DNA of 64,000 bases from CAYUMU01 sp964445985 (GCA_964445985.1 CAYUMU010000005.1:1-64000); one strand, 5' to 3'. Shown: positions 1 through 9,869, numbered from the stretch's first letter. Numbers and translations are program-made. The notes: generated from the letters alone by a model not told the origin.

Positions 1-50
1 GCCGCGCAACAGAACCCGAGCACGCCAGCAACCGTTTTTTATCAGGCCAC
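1..50. repeat. Right end of a second MITE-like element, cut by the window edge
   Basis: Positions 36-50 read TTTTTATCAGGCCAC. This is identical to the right terminal repeat of the element at 4948-5294, and the bases just inside are also similar. The rest of the copy would lie left of the window, so only the end can be claimed. Confidence 0.5.
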
Positions 51-326
51 CCTCGGCCCCTGCTCCCCACACCTGCTGGGGGCCGACCATACCGAATATT
101 TCGATTCAACCGTCTTTGCCGTTCCTGCCGAAGATATCGATCGTGGCGACAATCGTTTGCCGCGCTGGCGAATGCCCAGGCCGGCAGGGGACGGGAATGC
201 CGCCCGCTCCGGGGGAATCGAAGATTCGCCCCCAGCATGAGAAGCATTCGCGAGATCGCTCGGCTGCCACCGGGATCGACTCCGTTCGCCAGATAATCGC
301 GTTCAATTTTGGAGGGGTGTAGGCGT

Positions 327-3300
327 ATGAAGTGCCAACGATCGACGCTCGTGAAGTTGCTGGCACCCGCGATCTCCACGCAGGGAGCGGTCTTTGCCCC
401 CGCGGCTCTGGTAAGCTCGCTGTTGGTGGGCTCCTTGTTGGTTGCGCCGCTCTCGATGAGCCCCGCCTGCGCGGCAACATTGCTGCAAGGCGCCCGCGGC
501 AGCCAATCGACCGATAGCGATTCCGCTACCGACCTGCGTCCCATTGCCCAGGGCGAGGCTGCGCCTTCCTTGACCGGCAACTCGGCAAATGGTGCCGTGC
601 CCGCCTCGGCCAACCGCTTCATGGCGCTGCAACGGCCAACAACGGCCAAGCAGAGTCGCGGCTCGTTATTTGGCTCCGCTCCGAAAACCGTGGAAGCGCC
701 TCCTCGGGAATTGGAGCCTGCCCCGCTTCCCGAGCCCTCGTCCACGAATTCCCCGGGAGATTTTGCCGACACCGACCCGCCAGCCGAGGCCAGGCCGGCC
801 CACGGCGGCCTGTTCAATCGCCTGTTTCAAAGCTTCCGCAAAGAAGAACCCCAAGTATTCGAGAGCGATCCGGCGGGCAGCATGCCGCCCATTCATGCTG
901 GTGACACGGAGCCCCGCCCGCTGGACGAAGTTTCGAACCGCCTGAACGCAACGCCCAACGATCGACAGCCCCCATCGGCATCGCGGTTCGAATCGCGACC
1001 CGCGGAGCAAAAGCCAGCCTGGCAAGTGGAAGATGATGCGAAGCCTTCGCCGGCCGTTCCTCAGCCGGTTTCCCGTAGCCATCCCGAACCGCGGGGCTTC
1101 GACGCCCCGCTGGCATCGCGCCGGCCTGCCAATGGGCAGGGGGCGTCGAACGAACGGGAGCGGGAGCCGATCGCGGTGACTCCCCGGCAACCGCAAACAG
1201 CGCCGACGTCTACCGGTCGGTACGAGGAGCCGGTGGCCAGCGTCGAATCGGCCACGGCAGCCATCCGCCGCGACCCTGCCAACACCGCGGCCTACGTGGA
1301 ACGCGGCGTGGCCCTAGCCAAGCGGGGTGAATTTCGCGCGGCCATCGACGACTACAACACGGCGTTGCGACTCAACCCCGACATGCTCGAAGCCCGCGGC
1401 AATCGCGGCCTGGCTTATCACGATACGGGCAAGTACGCCAAGGCAATTCAAGATTTTGACCAGGTTGTTCTCATGAAGCCCAGGTTGGGCAAAGCCTACC
1501 TCGACCGCGCTTGCGCTTGGCTCGAGATGGGAGAGGTCGATCGGGCCAATGCCGATTTTTCTCAAGCCGTGCGCTTTGATCCCGAACTCGCCGACACGGT
1601 GGCCAGTGCCCTGGCGGACACGAACCAACCGACCGCGGTAATGCCCTCGCAGCCGCGGCTTGAGCCCTCGGTGGATCGCGAAAGCACGGCGGCCACTGGG
1701 GACGCGTCCCAACCTACGCTGGCCCGCGCCCGCCCGCAGCCCATGGCTTCGCCGCCGGCGATTTCGTCGCGAGACACCACCACCGACAACCGTCGCGATC
1801 CCGCGCAAGCCGCCACACCCCAGCCGGCTACTCCTCCGCAAGTCGCCGAAACCATCCGGAACTTCGTGCCCCGCAAACCGCTGACGGCGTCGCCCACGCT
1901 GGCTCGCACGACAACGACCACTCCGACCACACCGACCATCGCAACCACCACCGCTCCGACGCCCACTCCCGCGCAACCGCAAGCACAGGCGCAGACGCAG
2001 CCGACGGTAGAACTGTCGGCTTCCAATCCGAGCGTGGAATCGGGCTTCCGGGCCGTTCCGCTGGTCGAAACAGCGGCGCCCAACACAGCCACCATTCGGC
2101 CCGCGGCGCCGGCGCCGCCCACCGTGGCGCGAACCCGGATCCCCTTGATTGTTGAGGACCGCGAAGCGAGCAGTCGGGCGGTATTTCGCAATGCGACCAC
2201 CGCTCCGCCCGAGTCGGTGGTCGAAATCGCGATACCGGCCACTCCCCTGGCCAACGGCGGCGATCGTCCTCTGATTGGCCAGCCCACGCTGGGGTTGGCG
2301 GCGCGGCCAGAGCCCTTGTCGCCACGAACAGGAAACGCCCAAATCGAGCCGACGACTCCCTCGCCCAGCCCCGCTCCTGCCCCCGTGGCAGAATCCGCGG
2401 AGCCCGTTGTCGCGGTTCCATCCGCCGCTCCATCGTCGGTGGGCCTGCTGAGTCGTCGCAAGCCGACGACGGATAACGTTGCCGCGAATCCCACGCCGGC
2501 CCCCGCCCAGGCATCGCAACCGTCTTCGCCGGCCCTGGCCATTCGCGTGGGCGCCGCCATGCCCACTGCCGAACTGGCCGCCGAACCCAACCTGCCGCAG
2601 GCCTCAACCGACGCGAGTGCGACCATCCAGGTTCAACCGGTACAAAGCGTGGCTGTCCGTCCGACCCCAACCCTGCATCCGCAGCAACCGTTGGCGCTTA
2701 GCGCCGGCGCCTTGCCGCTCGCGGTGCGGGCTTCCGCGCGTCAGCTACAGATCAACGCTTCTCCCGAATTCATCGCGGCGATCAACATGGGTGACCAGGA
2801 CATGGACGCCCACCGTTATGCATCTGCCATTGGCCACTACAGCAACGCGATCTCGCTCAACTCGCGGTCGTGTGCGGCCTATGCGGCGAGGGCCGAAGCC
2901 TACCTGGCCCACCAGAGCCCCGCTAAGGCTCAAGCCGATGCGCATGCGGCGCTGGCCCTCGATCGCAATTGCATCTTGGCGCTCGGCTGCTTGGGGGAAC
3001 TCGCTTACCAGGAAGGCAAATATCCGCAAGCGCTCGACCATTTCCAGCGACAGCTGGAGTTGGCTCCCCACTTCACGCACGCTTACTTTCATCGGGCTTT
3101 AACGCACGAGCAATTGGGCAACTTGAAGCAGGCTCAAGACGACTTCACTCGCGTTTTGGCTGCCAACCCCGAACTGACCGCGGCCTACCTGGCTCGAGGT
3201 CGCGTGTTGCTGGCCCAGGCGCAAACGTCTGACGCCATTGCCGACCTGACCCAATACATCGCCAAGCTTCCTCACGATGCCGCCGGTTATTTCGAGCGCG

Positions 3301-4931
3301 GCCAGGCCCATGCCGCTCGGCAAGATTGGGCCGCGGTCGTGAACGACTTGCGGGAAGCCGTAGCGCTCGACCCCGACCACGCCCACGCACGCCTGGCCCT
3401 CGGACAGGCGCTGATCGAAAGCCAGCAACCCGAGGAAGCCCTGAAGGCGTTTGCCAACTGCCTGCGCGTGCAGCCAGGCAATGTGGCCGCCTTGGCCGCC
3501 CGCGGTCAGATTTACCTGTCCCAGGGAGATGCCGAGAACGCCATTGGCGAGTTGAACGCGGCGCTGGAACTGGCGCCCCATGATGCGGAATTGCGCGTGG
3601 TGCGAGCGACGGCGCTGCTGGAAGCCGAGGAGCCCGAGCAGGCGCTGGCCGACTTCGACGTGGCGTTGAAGTCGCAAGGCAATCGCGCGGATTGGCACCT
3701 GGCGCGAGCCCAGGCTTGCCTGGCATTGGAGAATTTTGACGAGGCCCTGGCGAGTATCGAATCCGTTCTGCGGCAGCATCCTCGTCATTTGGAAGCCTTG
3801 AACATGCAAGCGGCCACGTTGGTGGCGTTGGGCGAATTGGAACCGGCCATTGCCATCTTGAGCAAGCTGATCGAGGCCGACCCGGCCGACACCGATGCCA
3901 AACTGCATCGGGGATTGGCGCGTTTGCAGTATGGCGATTACGCCCAGGCCGAGCGTGATTTTCAAGAGCTGATTGCCGGCGATGAAGAGAACGACGAGCT
4001 CTACCTGTTTCGCGCCATGGCCCGACTGCGGGGCAAGAAGTATGGCCTGGCGGCGGAAGATTGCAGCCGCTTGATCGAGACCGGCATGAATGAGGCCGAG
4101 GTGTACGCCACCCGCGCTCAAGCGCTCGAAGGCCTGGGCGACGCGCCCGCGGCCCTGGCCGACCTGGCCGTGGCCTTGCAGCTCGACCCCGACCAGGCCG
4201 AAGGCTATGCCGTGCGGGCGGCGATCCATTTCAAGGCCGGTCGCCTGGCCTCGGCTTTGGAAGACCTCAATCTGGCCTTGGAACGGAACGAGGATCACTT
4301 CGAAGCCACGTTGCTGCGAGCCGAAGCGCGGATTGGCGCCGGCGAATTCCGCGAAGCCATCGCAGACGGCGATCGCGCCGTCGCCCTCGATGGCTCCGAC
4401 CCTCGCGGTTATAACCTCCGCGGCGAAGCCCGCCGCAAACTGGGCAAATTTGCCGGCGCCCTGGCCGACTTCGACACCGCGCTCGAACTCGATCCCAAGT
4501 TCGCCGCCGCCTACACCAATCGGGGAATGGCGTTTCTGAACCAGGGCAACTTCGACCAGGCCCTGTTGGATCTCGAGCAGTCGATCGAGCTCGACAACCA
4601 GCACGCCTATGCGTACCTGGTGCGGGGAGAGGTGCTGCGAAACTTGGGGGACTACGAAGGCGCGATTGCCGACTTTGATAACGCCATTCGCCTGCACCCC
4701 AGCAACGCCAAAGCCTACGGACATCGCGGCATGGTGCAGCTCAAACTACGGCGCTGGGACGCGGCCATTTCCGACTACACCCAGGCCATTCGCTTCAGCC
4801 CTCGCTACGCGGTCGCTTACTACGATCGTGGCAAGGCTTACGCCGAAAAGGGCGACCACGAGCGGGCCACCCACGACTATCGCATGGCGGTGGAACTCAA
4901 CCCCATCTACGCCGACGCCTACTACAAGTAG
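327..4931 (+). CDS. Giant tetratricopeptide-repeat protein
   Basis: 1534 residues. A hydrophobic N-terminal segment (about residues 17-50, rich in Ala, Leu and Val) looks like a signal peptide or anchor. A first TPR cluster spans about 310-425. A long Pro/Thr/Ala-rich low-complexity linker runs to about 805, and then near-continuous TPR units of the type A-x-x-x-R-G-x-A-x-x-x-x-G fill the rest to the C-terminus. TPR arrays are protein-protein scaffolds, so the likely role is an envelope-associated scaffold; no enzymatic motif is seen. ATG 327 is chosen over the upstream TTG at 309 because GGAGGGG at 311-317 sits about 9 bases before it. The stop TAG lies inside the left end of an intergenic repeat. 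It converges on the kinase gene. Confidence 0.9.
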   Translation: MKCQRSTLVKLLAPAISTQGAVFAPAALVSSLLVGSLLVAPLSMSPACAATLLQGARGSQSTDSDSATDLRPIAQGEAAPSLTGNSANGAVPASANRFMALQRPTTAKQSRGSLFGSAPKTVEAPPRELEPAPLPEPSSTNSPGDFADTDPPAEARPAHGGLFNRLFQSFRKEEPQVFESDPAGSMPPIHAGDTEPRPLDEVSNRLNATPNDRQPPSASRFESRPAEQKPAWQVEDDAKPSPAVPQPVSRSHPEPRGFDAPLASRRPANGQGASNEREREPIAVTPRQPQTAPTSTGRYEEPVASVESATAAIRRDPANTAAYVERGVALAKRGEFRAAIDDYNTALRLNPDMLEARGNRGLAYHDTGKYAKAIQDFDQVVLMKPRLGKAYLDRACAWLEMGEVDRANADFSQAVRFDPELADTVASALADTNQPTAVMPSQPRLEPSVDRESTAATGDASQPTLARARPQPMASPPAISSRDTTTDNRRDPAQAATPQPATPPQVAETIRNFVPRKPLTASPTLARTTTTTPTTPTIATTTAPTPTPAQPQAQAQTQPTVELSASNPSVESGFRAVPLVETAAPNTATIRPAAPAPPTVARTRIPLIVEDREASSRAVFRNATTAPPESVVEIAIPATPLANGGDRPLIGQPTLGLAARPEPLSPRTGNAQIEPTTPSPSPAPAPVAESAEPVVAVPSAAPSSVGLLSRRKPTTDNVAANPTPAPAQASQPSSPALAIRVGAAMPTAELAAEPNLPQASTDASATIQVQPVQSVAVRPTPTLHPQQPLALSAGALPLAVRASARQLQINASPEFIAAINMGDQDMDAHRYASAIGHYSNAISLNSRSCAAYAARAEAYLAHQSPAKAQADAHAALALDRNCILALGCLGELAYQEGKYPQALDHFQRQLELAPHFTHAYFHRALTHEQLGNLKQAQDDFTRVLAANPELTAAYLARGRVLLAQAQTSDAIADLTQYIAKLPHDAAGYFERGQAHAARQDWAAVVNDLREAVALDPDHAHARLALGQALIESQQPEEALKAFANCLRVQPGNVAALAARGQIYLSQGDAENAIGELNAALELAPHDAELRVVRATALLEAEEPEQALADFDVALKSQGNRADWHLARAQACLALENFDEALASIESVLRQHPRHLEALNMQAATLVALGELEPAIAILSKLIEADPADTDAKLHRGLARLQYGDYAQAERDFQELIAGDEENDELYLFRAMARLRGKKYGLAAEDCSRLIETGMNEAEVYATRAQALEGLGDAPAALADLAVALQLDPDQAEGYAVRAAIHFKAGRLASALEDLNLALERNEDHFEATLLRAEARIGAGEFREAIADGDRAVALDGSDPRGYNLRGEARRKLGKFAGALADFDTALELDPKFAAAYTNRGMAFLNQGNFDQALLDLEQSIELDNQHAYAYLVRGEVLRNLGDYEGAIADFDNAIRLHPSNAKAYGHRGMVQLKLRRWDAAISDYTQAIRFSPRYAVAYYDRGKAYAEKGDHERATHDYRMAVELNPIYADAYYK

Positions 4932-5411
4932 GGTCCGCGCCCCGTGCGTGGCCTGATAAAAAGCTTCGCACGACCTTTCTTTCTCCCTTCTCCCCCGGTA
5001 CTCCGGGGGAGAAGGGCTGGGGATGAGCGGGTTTTGCTCGGGCTTGAGATTGCAAACCCAACTCCGCTCCCCAAGGCCCCTCAACCCCGACCCCTCTCCC
5101 CGGAAATACCGGGGAGAGGGGAGAAAAAGATTCTTTTTTTGGGGGGCATCTGTGCAATCCAAGTGCGGCGCGTAGGCCATGTGCATTGGATTTGCCGGGC
5201 AGGGTTGTACGCAACTGACGATCACCACGCAACCGTTTCGGCGAGGCCCAAATTCTCCAACTCGCCGCCAACGACGACGTTTTTATCAGGCCACCCCGTG
5301 CATACCTTTCGGGTGGAAGGACCGCCCCGCCCGCGCACGCCTTTTGCCGATAAAGAGGCGCCGTCCAACGATCGGCGGCGCGGGCGGTATGCAGAGGGCT
5401 GCATACCCTAC
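4928..5411. repeat. Palindromic intergenic repeat (copy A), interrupted by a MITE
   Basis: The outer ends are GTAGGGT (4928-4934) and ACCCTAC (5405-5411). Removing the insertion and one target duplication leaves about 130 bp that align by eye with copy B at 9716-9852, including GCCGTCCAACGATC and TATGCAGAGGGCTGCATA. The left end supplies the TAG stop of the TPR gene. The right end supplies, on the other strand, the TAG stop of the kinase gene. Confidence 0.75.
4948..5294. mobile_element. MITE-like element, 347 bp, with 15-bp terminal inverted repeats
   Basis: The termini GTGGCCTGATAAAAA (4948-4962) and TTTTTATCAGGCCAC (5280-5294) are perfect inverted repeats. They are flanked by an exact 7-bp direct repeat CCCGTGC (4941-4947 and 5295-5301), as expected of a target-site duplication. 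Inside are two strong hairpins: a 14-bp stem at 4985-4998/5003-5016 and a 13-bp stem at 5091-5103/5109-5121. These are rough inverted copies of each other. No coding capacity is seen, so movement would need a transposase in trans. Copy B at 9716-9852 acts as the unoccupied site. Confidence 0.7.
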
Positions 5412-8400
5412 TCGATTGCGGGAACCTCGGAAGGCCGCAGGCTCTTGAGATACTCGGCGGCAGGCTGGCCGTTGATGGTTTTGAGGGTAGCGATATCGCC
5501 GAGCACCAGACGATTGCGAATAACGATGTCTTCCGAACAAGTGAGTTCTTCCAGCGGTGCGATGTTGATCGGCGATAGGTCGAGCCAGTGAGGGCCGCCC
5601 ACAATCGTAAGCTGCCTCAGGTCTACGAGCGCTCGAAGCGGCGTGATGTCATCGACTTCTGGTGTGAGACTAATAGTCGCCACTTGAATTGCACCATCGC
5701 GAGGCTCCACCTCAAGACCTGCATCTTGCCCTTTCGGGGCGAGTTCACGAAGCTTGGCAGCGATGGTAGCGACTTGATCGGCCACTGGAAGTTCACGAGT
5801 CGTCTGGGCGAACTCCAATACAGAAGCTCTCCGCGTATTGAAGGTTTCCCATGCAACGCTGGGAGGTACGATGGGATTGTTATTAGCAATCGCCAGATCG
5901 GTAATAGTCGTTGCCCGTTTCACCGTATTTTCATCGTTATTGTGAAAAAGGGATAGGGAGAGGGTGAGTTGTGCCAATGGCATATCCTTTATAGGCGATA
6001 TCTCCGCAACTTTCGTGCGACGAAACTGCAACACCTTCAAAGGCATGCCGCGGATAGCAGAAATATCCGAAACTCCTGTGTCTGAAAGCCTCAGTTGCTC
6101 TAACTGCAGTCCTCTGAGCGAAGCCAGGCTCGAAACAGGTGTAGACGAGATATTCAACCACTTCAGATTCATTTTGCTCAACGGCGAAAGGTCGGAGATG
6201 GGCGAGCCGCTAATGTTAAGATTCCAAATAGGTGTTTGGGCCAAGGGCGAAAGGTCCGTCACACTCGTTGAGGCGCAGTTCAGTTCGGCTAACGGCATGT
6301 CGGCTAGTGGCGAAAGATCTGTGACCCGCGTACTGCCAAGATACAGGTTTGTGAGCTGCATGCCTGCTAGCGGCGAAAGATCTGTGACCAAAGTACTTCC
6401 AATATTAAGTTCTGTTAGCTCCATGCCAACAAGCGGCGCGAGATTCGATATGCGAGTAATACCCGGCTGCAGCTTCTTAAGAGGCATCCCTTTGATCGGT
6501 GATAGATCCGAGACGCGGGTATGCCGGATATCAAGGCTTGTCAGCAGCATGCCTTGAAGGGGCGAAAGATCTGAGATAGGTAATCCTGTGAGGTTGAGGC
6601 TGGTTAGCGGCATGCCCATCAGAGGCGTAATGTCGGTGAGCGTGCCTTTACTTGCGCGGCAATCCAAGGAACTGAGTTCGGCTAGTGCCCGCACTGGCCA
6701 GATGTTTTTCATGCCATCGGATTGGAATGAAAGAGTACTGACTCGGCCGAATTCGACCTTAGGATATATTTCTCCATCAAATCCAGGGTTTATGTCGTGT
6801 AACTTCTTTCCAACGGCCTCCACCTGCTCCTCCACCGGCAGCTTGGCCACTTCGTCAAAGAATGCCTGCTGCTCCGGCGTGGGCTGCCAGGGTTTGGCAG
6901 GGGTCGCGGGTTTGGCAGTCGTTGCCGGCGTGGCGGCGGGGACGGGGGACGGTCGTGGGATGGCTGCAGTGGCCGGCGCTTCACCTGCTGGCTTCAACGA
7001 AACCGTTAGCAGCGTTTTTGCTCCGCGCGATACCGTCACCTGGTTCTGCTCCAATTCAAACCGATCCCCGCCGCCGGCCAGTTTTGCCTGGTATTTGCCT
7101 TCGGCGATGTCGATCGACCAGCCGGAAGTCGCGTCGGCCACCTTTACATCGCCGCCGCCGGAGACTTCGATCTTGATATTCCTTGCCGCTTCGGCGGGTA
7201 TCCCCTCCGCCAGTTCCACCACCACCTGGCCGTGCGGCGTGCGGAGGGAGAGCAGGATCACGCCCGCCAATAGGGCCGCGCCCAAAACACTGCAAGCGAG
7301 CAACACGGGCCGGCGATGGCGGCCTTTGCCTGCACCTTTTGCGGCTGCGGTGCGACGCCGAGGCTGGGAGCCGCCTTGGCCCTGCGGAGAATTGCTCGTG
7401 GCCAACTTGCCCGACGTTGCCAGCGTGCCTGACATGGCCAATTGGGGAACCAAGAGCTCCAGGGCCGCGGCCACTTCGTCCATGGTTTGATAGCGGTCGT
7501 CGGGACTCTTGGCGACCATCTTCTGCAAGAGCGTTTCCAACTCGGCCGGAACATTTTGGTGCTTATCTTGCAGCTTCGGAAACGACTCCCCTTGATGGGC
7601 GAGGATCTTTTCGACGAATGTTTCGCCGGCGAACGGAGCCTCACCGGTCAACAGGCGGTAGAGGGTGCATCCCAAGGAATAAATGTCGCTACGGGCATCG
7701 GCGTGTCGCGTGTTGCGGGCTTGCTCGGGGGCCATGTAATCGGCGGTGCCCATCGCGGCCCCCGACTGGGTGAGGCCCTCGGCTTCGTCCTGATCGCCGG
7801 TCAGGCGGGCGAGGCCCATGTCGAGAATCTTGAGGGTGCCGTCGGCATCGACCAGCATGTTGGCCGGCTTGATGTCGCGATGAACGATTCCCTTGGCGTG
7901 CGCGTAGGAAAGCCCCTTCGCCGCTTGCAGTGTCAGGTTGACGGCTTCCACGAGCGACAGGGCGCCCTGCTGCCGCAATTGCTGGGAAAGATCCTGCCCT
8001 GCCACATACTCCATGGCCAAGTAGAAGCGGCCGTCTTGTTCGCCCGCATCGTAGGCGGTGACAATGTGGGGGTGATTCAAGCGCGCGGCCGCTTTGACCT
8101 CGCGCTCGAAGCGTTGCACCGATTCTTTCGACTTGGTGGCCGCGGCGGGCAACAGCTTGAGAGCCACCTGGCGATCCATCCGCCGGTGCCGGGCGAGCAG
8201 CACCTGGCCCATGCCTCCCTTGCCGATCTTGTCGAGCACCACGTATTCGCCCCAGACGAGGCCCTTGGAACGGCCCTGGTAGAGCACCGCCGCCTGAAAC
8301 CGCGTGAGCTTTTGCTGCTTGATCAGCAGCCGGGCAAGGTCTTGCGCCGTGCCGCTGGCGCGGGCTTCTTCCGGGAGGGCCGCGACAAAACCGTCCCAAT

Positions 8401-8815
8401 CGGCGGCCAGCACGATCCCGCTCGCCTGAAGGGTGGTGAGAAACTCGGCGGCGGTCGCCAGAGCCGCCGACGAGGCAACCTGGGTTACCGCCGATTGTTC
8501 CAAGGCGAAGGAGCCGGTGGAGTTCCGAGGCGGTGTCGTGTCTTCCTGGCCGCTGTCGGTGGCACGTTCAGGCTGGGGAACGATTTTCGCGAGCGCACTC
8601 AGCAGCGCCTTGAGCGTGGGAGAATCATCGCGCTGGGTGGCCGAGGCTTTGCGGAGGGCGATGCCCACGGTGTCGTCGGCATCGAGCTGCGAAAGGTGGC
8701 TTTGGCAAGGTTCGCACTGGGCGACGTGCTCGGCAATCTCAGCGAGATCGTCGTCGGAAAGCAGCCCTTCCACCAACCTCACGAGCACTTCGTGCGAGGG
8801 ACAAGTGGCCAGCAT
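5408..8815 (-). CDS. Zinc-finger / serine-threonine kinase / leucine-rich-repeat membrane receptor
   Basis: 1135 residues. The N-terminus has an anti-sigma-type zinc motif (His30, Cys34, Cys37: HVAQCEPC). The protein kinase domain spans about 188-460 with glycine loop GKGGMG, VALK lysine, catalytic HRDIKPAN (about 312-319), DMG in place of DFG, and APEQ. A Lys/Arg-rich stretch precedes one transmembrane helix (about 502-524). The extracytoplasmic part carries roughly eleven 23-residue leucine-rich repeats of the SDLSPLxGMxLxxL type (about 700-960). It lies 179 bp downstream of an ECF sigma gene on the same strand. The zinc motif suggests the kinase may bind and control that sigma factor; this is inferred from the arrangement known in planctomycetes. 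Its stop codon is contributed by the intergenic repeat. Confidence 0.92.
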   Translation of the reverse strand: MLATCPSHEVLVRLVEGLLSDDDLAEIAEHVAQCEPCQSHLSQLDADDTVGIALRKASATQRDDSPTLKALLSALAKIVPQPERATDSGQEDTTPPRNSTGSFALEQSAVTQVASSAALATAAEFLTTLQASGIVLAADWDGFVAALPEEARASGTAQDLARLLIKQQKLTRFQAAVLYQGRSKGLVWGEYVVLDKIGKGGMGQVLLARHRRMDRQVALKLLPAAATKSKESVQRFEREVKAAARLNHPHIVTAYDAGEQDGRFYLAMEYVAGQDLSQQLRQQGALSLVEAVNLTLQAAKGLSYAHAKGIVHRDIKPANMLVDADGTLKILDMGLARLTGDQDEAEGLTQSGAAMGTADYMAPEQARNTRHADARSDIYSLGCTLYRLLTGEAPFAGETFVEKILAHQGESFPKLQDKHQNVPAELETLLQKMVAKSPDDRYQTMDEVAAALELLVPQLAMSGTLATSGKLATSNSPQGQGGSQPRRRTAAAKGAGKGRHRRPVLLACSVLGAALLAGVILLSLRTPHGQVVVELAEGIPAEAARNIKIEVSGGGDVKVADATSGWSIDIAEGKYQAKLAGGGDRFELEQNQVTVSRGAKTLLTVSLKPAGEAPATAAIPRPSPVPAATPATTAKPATPAKPWQPTPEQQAFFDEVAKLPVEEQVEAVGKKLHDINPGFDGEIYPKVEFGRVSTLSFQSDGMKNIWPVRALAELSSLDCRASKGTLTDITPLMGMPLTSLNLTGLPISDLSPLQGMLLTSLDIRHTRVSDLSPIKGMPLKKLQPGITRISNLAPLVGMELTELNIGSTLVTDLSPLAGMQLTNLYLGSTRVTDLSPLADMPLAELNCASTSVTDLSPLAQTPIWNLNISGSPISDLSPLSKMNLKWLNISSTPVSSLASLRGLQLEQLRLSDTGVSDISAIRGMPLKVLQFRRTKVAEISPIKDMPLAQLTLSLSLFHNNDENTVKRATTITDLAIANNNPIVPPSVAWETFNTRRASVLEFAQTTRELPVADQVATIAAKLRELAPKGQDAGLEVEPRDGAIQVATISLTPEVDDITPLRALVDLRQLTIVGGPHWLDLSPINIAPLEELTCSEDIVIRNRLVLGDIATLKTINGQPAAEYLKSLRPSEVPAIE

Positions 8816-8994
8816 GATGGCAAACTCCTACGTATTGGTGGGGCAACCGTTTTGGATTGATCTCCCGCAAGGTCTCTATCCAAGTAAACGAAACGGTCTA
8901 ACAGCAATTTTTCCATCCATCGGCCAGAAAACGGAAACCCCGACCGCATCGGGGGTTGCGGATAGCGTTGACGGGGCAGAGGAGCGGCCGCGCT

Positions 8995-9597
8995 TTATTC
9001 CAGGACCGCATCAAATTCATCGCGGAGCCGCCGCCGGACGCGGGACTTGGCCATGAGAACGGCCGCGGAGCTCATGCCCAAGTTGGCGGTAGGCTGCTGT
9101 TCGACGACGGTTTGCCAGAACGCTTTCCAGGTGGTTTCCTCGAACTCGGTTTGAATGAGCGATACCGCCCTGAGGTAGACTTCCGCGGCCACCTGGTCCT
9201 CGGCATCCTCGGGAAGGGCGATGGTTTCCGCCTGTTCGAGCAAGCGGCGATGGGCATCGGATCCGCCTTCGGCCGGTGGCCGGCGAGCCAAGTTGCGAAA
9301 GTGATCGCGGACCTTGTTCTGCGTGATGGTCTTGAGCCAGGCTCGGAAGCGATCGGTGGGCCGGTCGCGTCGAAAGTCGCCGATGCTGTTGGCCACGGCC
9401 CGAAAGACTTCTTGGGCGACATCGGCGGCGTCATGGCTCTGAAGCTGCGACTTGCTAAGCCAGTGATGCACCAAGGGACCATACAGGGCGATGAGTCGAT
9501 CCCAGGCCGCGGGATCCCATGCCCTAACGCGGTCGAGCAAAGTACGAGAAGTGGACTCCGCCGAATCGGGCCCTGAAGGTGTTCTGGAAATTGGCAT
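8995..9597 (-). CDS. ECF-type RNA polymerase sigma factor
   Basis: 200 residues, the usual ECF length. Sigma region 2 is visible around residues 37-80 (LIALYGPLVHHWL, then DAADVAQEVFRAV). Region 4 lies near the C-terminus (about 150-195), ending in a helix with KSRVRRRLRDEF. A charged, variable linker separates them. It directs RNA polymerase to an unknown regulon. It is followed on the same strand by the zinc-finger kinase, its probable signalling partner. ATG 9597 is the first good start; the SD sequence is weak. Confidence 0.9.
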   Translation of the reverse strand: MPISRTPSGPDSAESTSRTLLDRVRAWDPAAWDRLIALYGPLVHHWLSKSQLQSHDAADVAQEVFRAVANSIGDFRRDRPTDRFRAWLKTITQNKVRDHFRNLARRPPAEGGSDAHRRLLEQAETIALPEDAEDQVAAEVYLRAVSLIQTEFEETTWKAFWQTVVEQQPTANLGMSSAAVLMAKSRVRRRLRDEFDAVLE

Positions 9598-9715
9598 GCT
9601 GCTGCCCCCGAGGCAAAATTCCTCATGCCAGTCTACTGGGGGGCGGCGGGAGCCTGCAACACATTTTAGACCGTACTTTTTCCCTGCTGGGCGGGATATC
9701 TTGGATGATCTACGA

Positions 9716-9852
9716 GTAGGGTCCGCACCCCGTGCGTACCCTTCGCGTGGAGGATCGCCAGACCGCGGCAGTTGCGCATGCGTTTTGCCGTTAAAGGTGC
9801 GCCGTCCAACGATCCGCGGCGCGGGTGGTATGCAGAGGGCTGCATATCCTAC
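9716..9852. repeat. Palindromic intergenic repeat (copy B), uninterrupted
   Basis: It runs from GTAGGGT (9716-9722) to ATCCTAC (ending 9852) and contains CCCCGTGCGTACC at the point where copy A carries its MITE. It aligns by eye with the two halves of copy A over its whole length. Confidence 0.7.
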
Positions 9853-9869
9853 ATGGCTGCGTACCCTGG

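Noticed and set aside
1314..2519. Minus-strand Arg/Gly-rich frame in the TPR protein linker
   Set aside because: It is produced by GC-rich Pro/Ala/Thr codons read backwards.
3099..4724. 541-codon minus-strand frame inside the TPR gene
   Set aside because: It is antisense to strongly conserved TPR coding sequence and reads as low-complexity Gly/Gln/Val text with no start signal.
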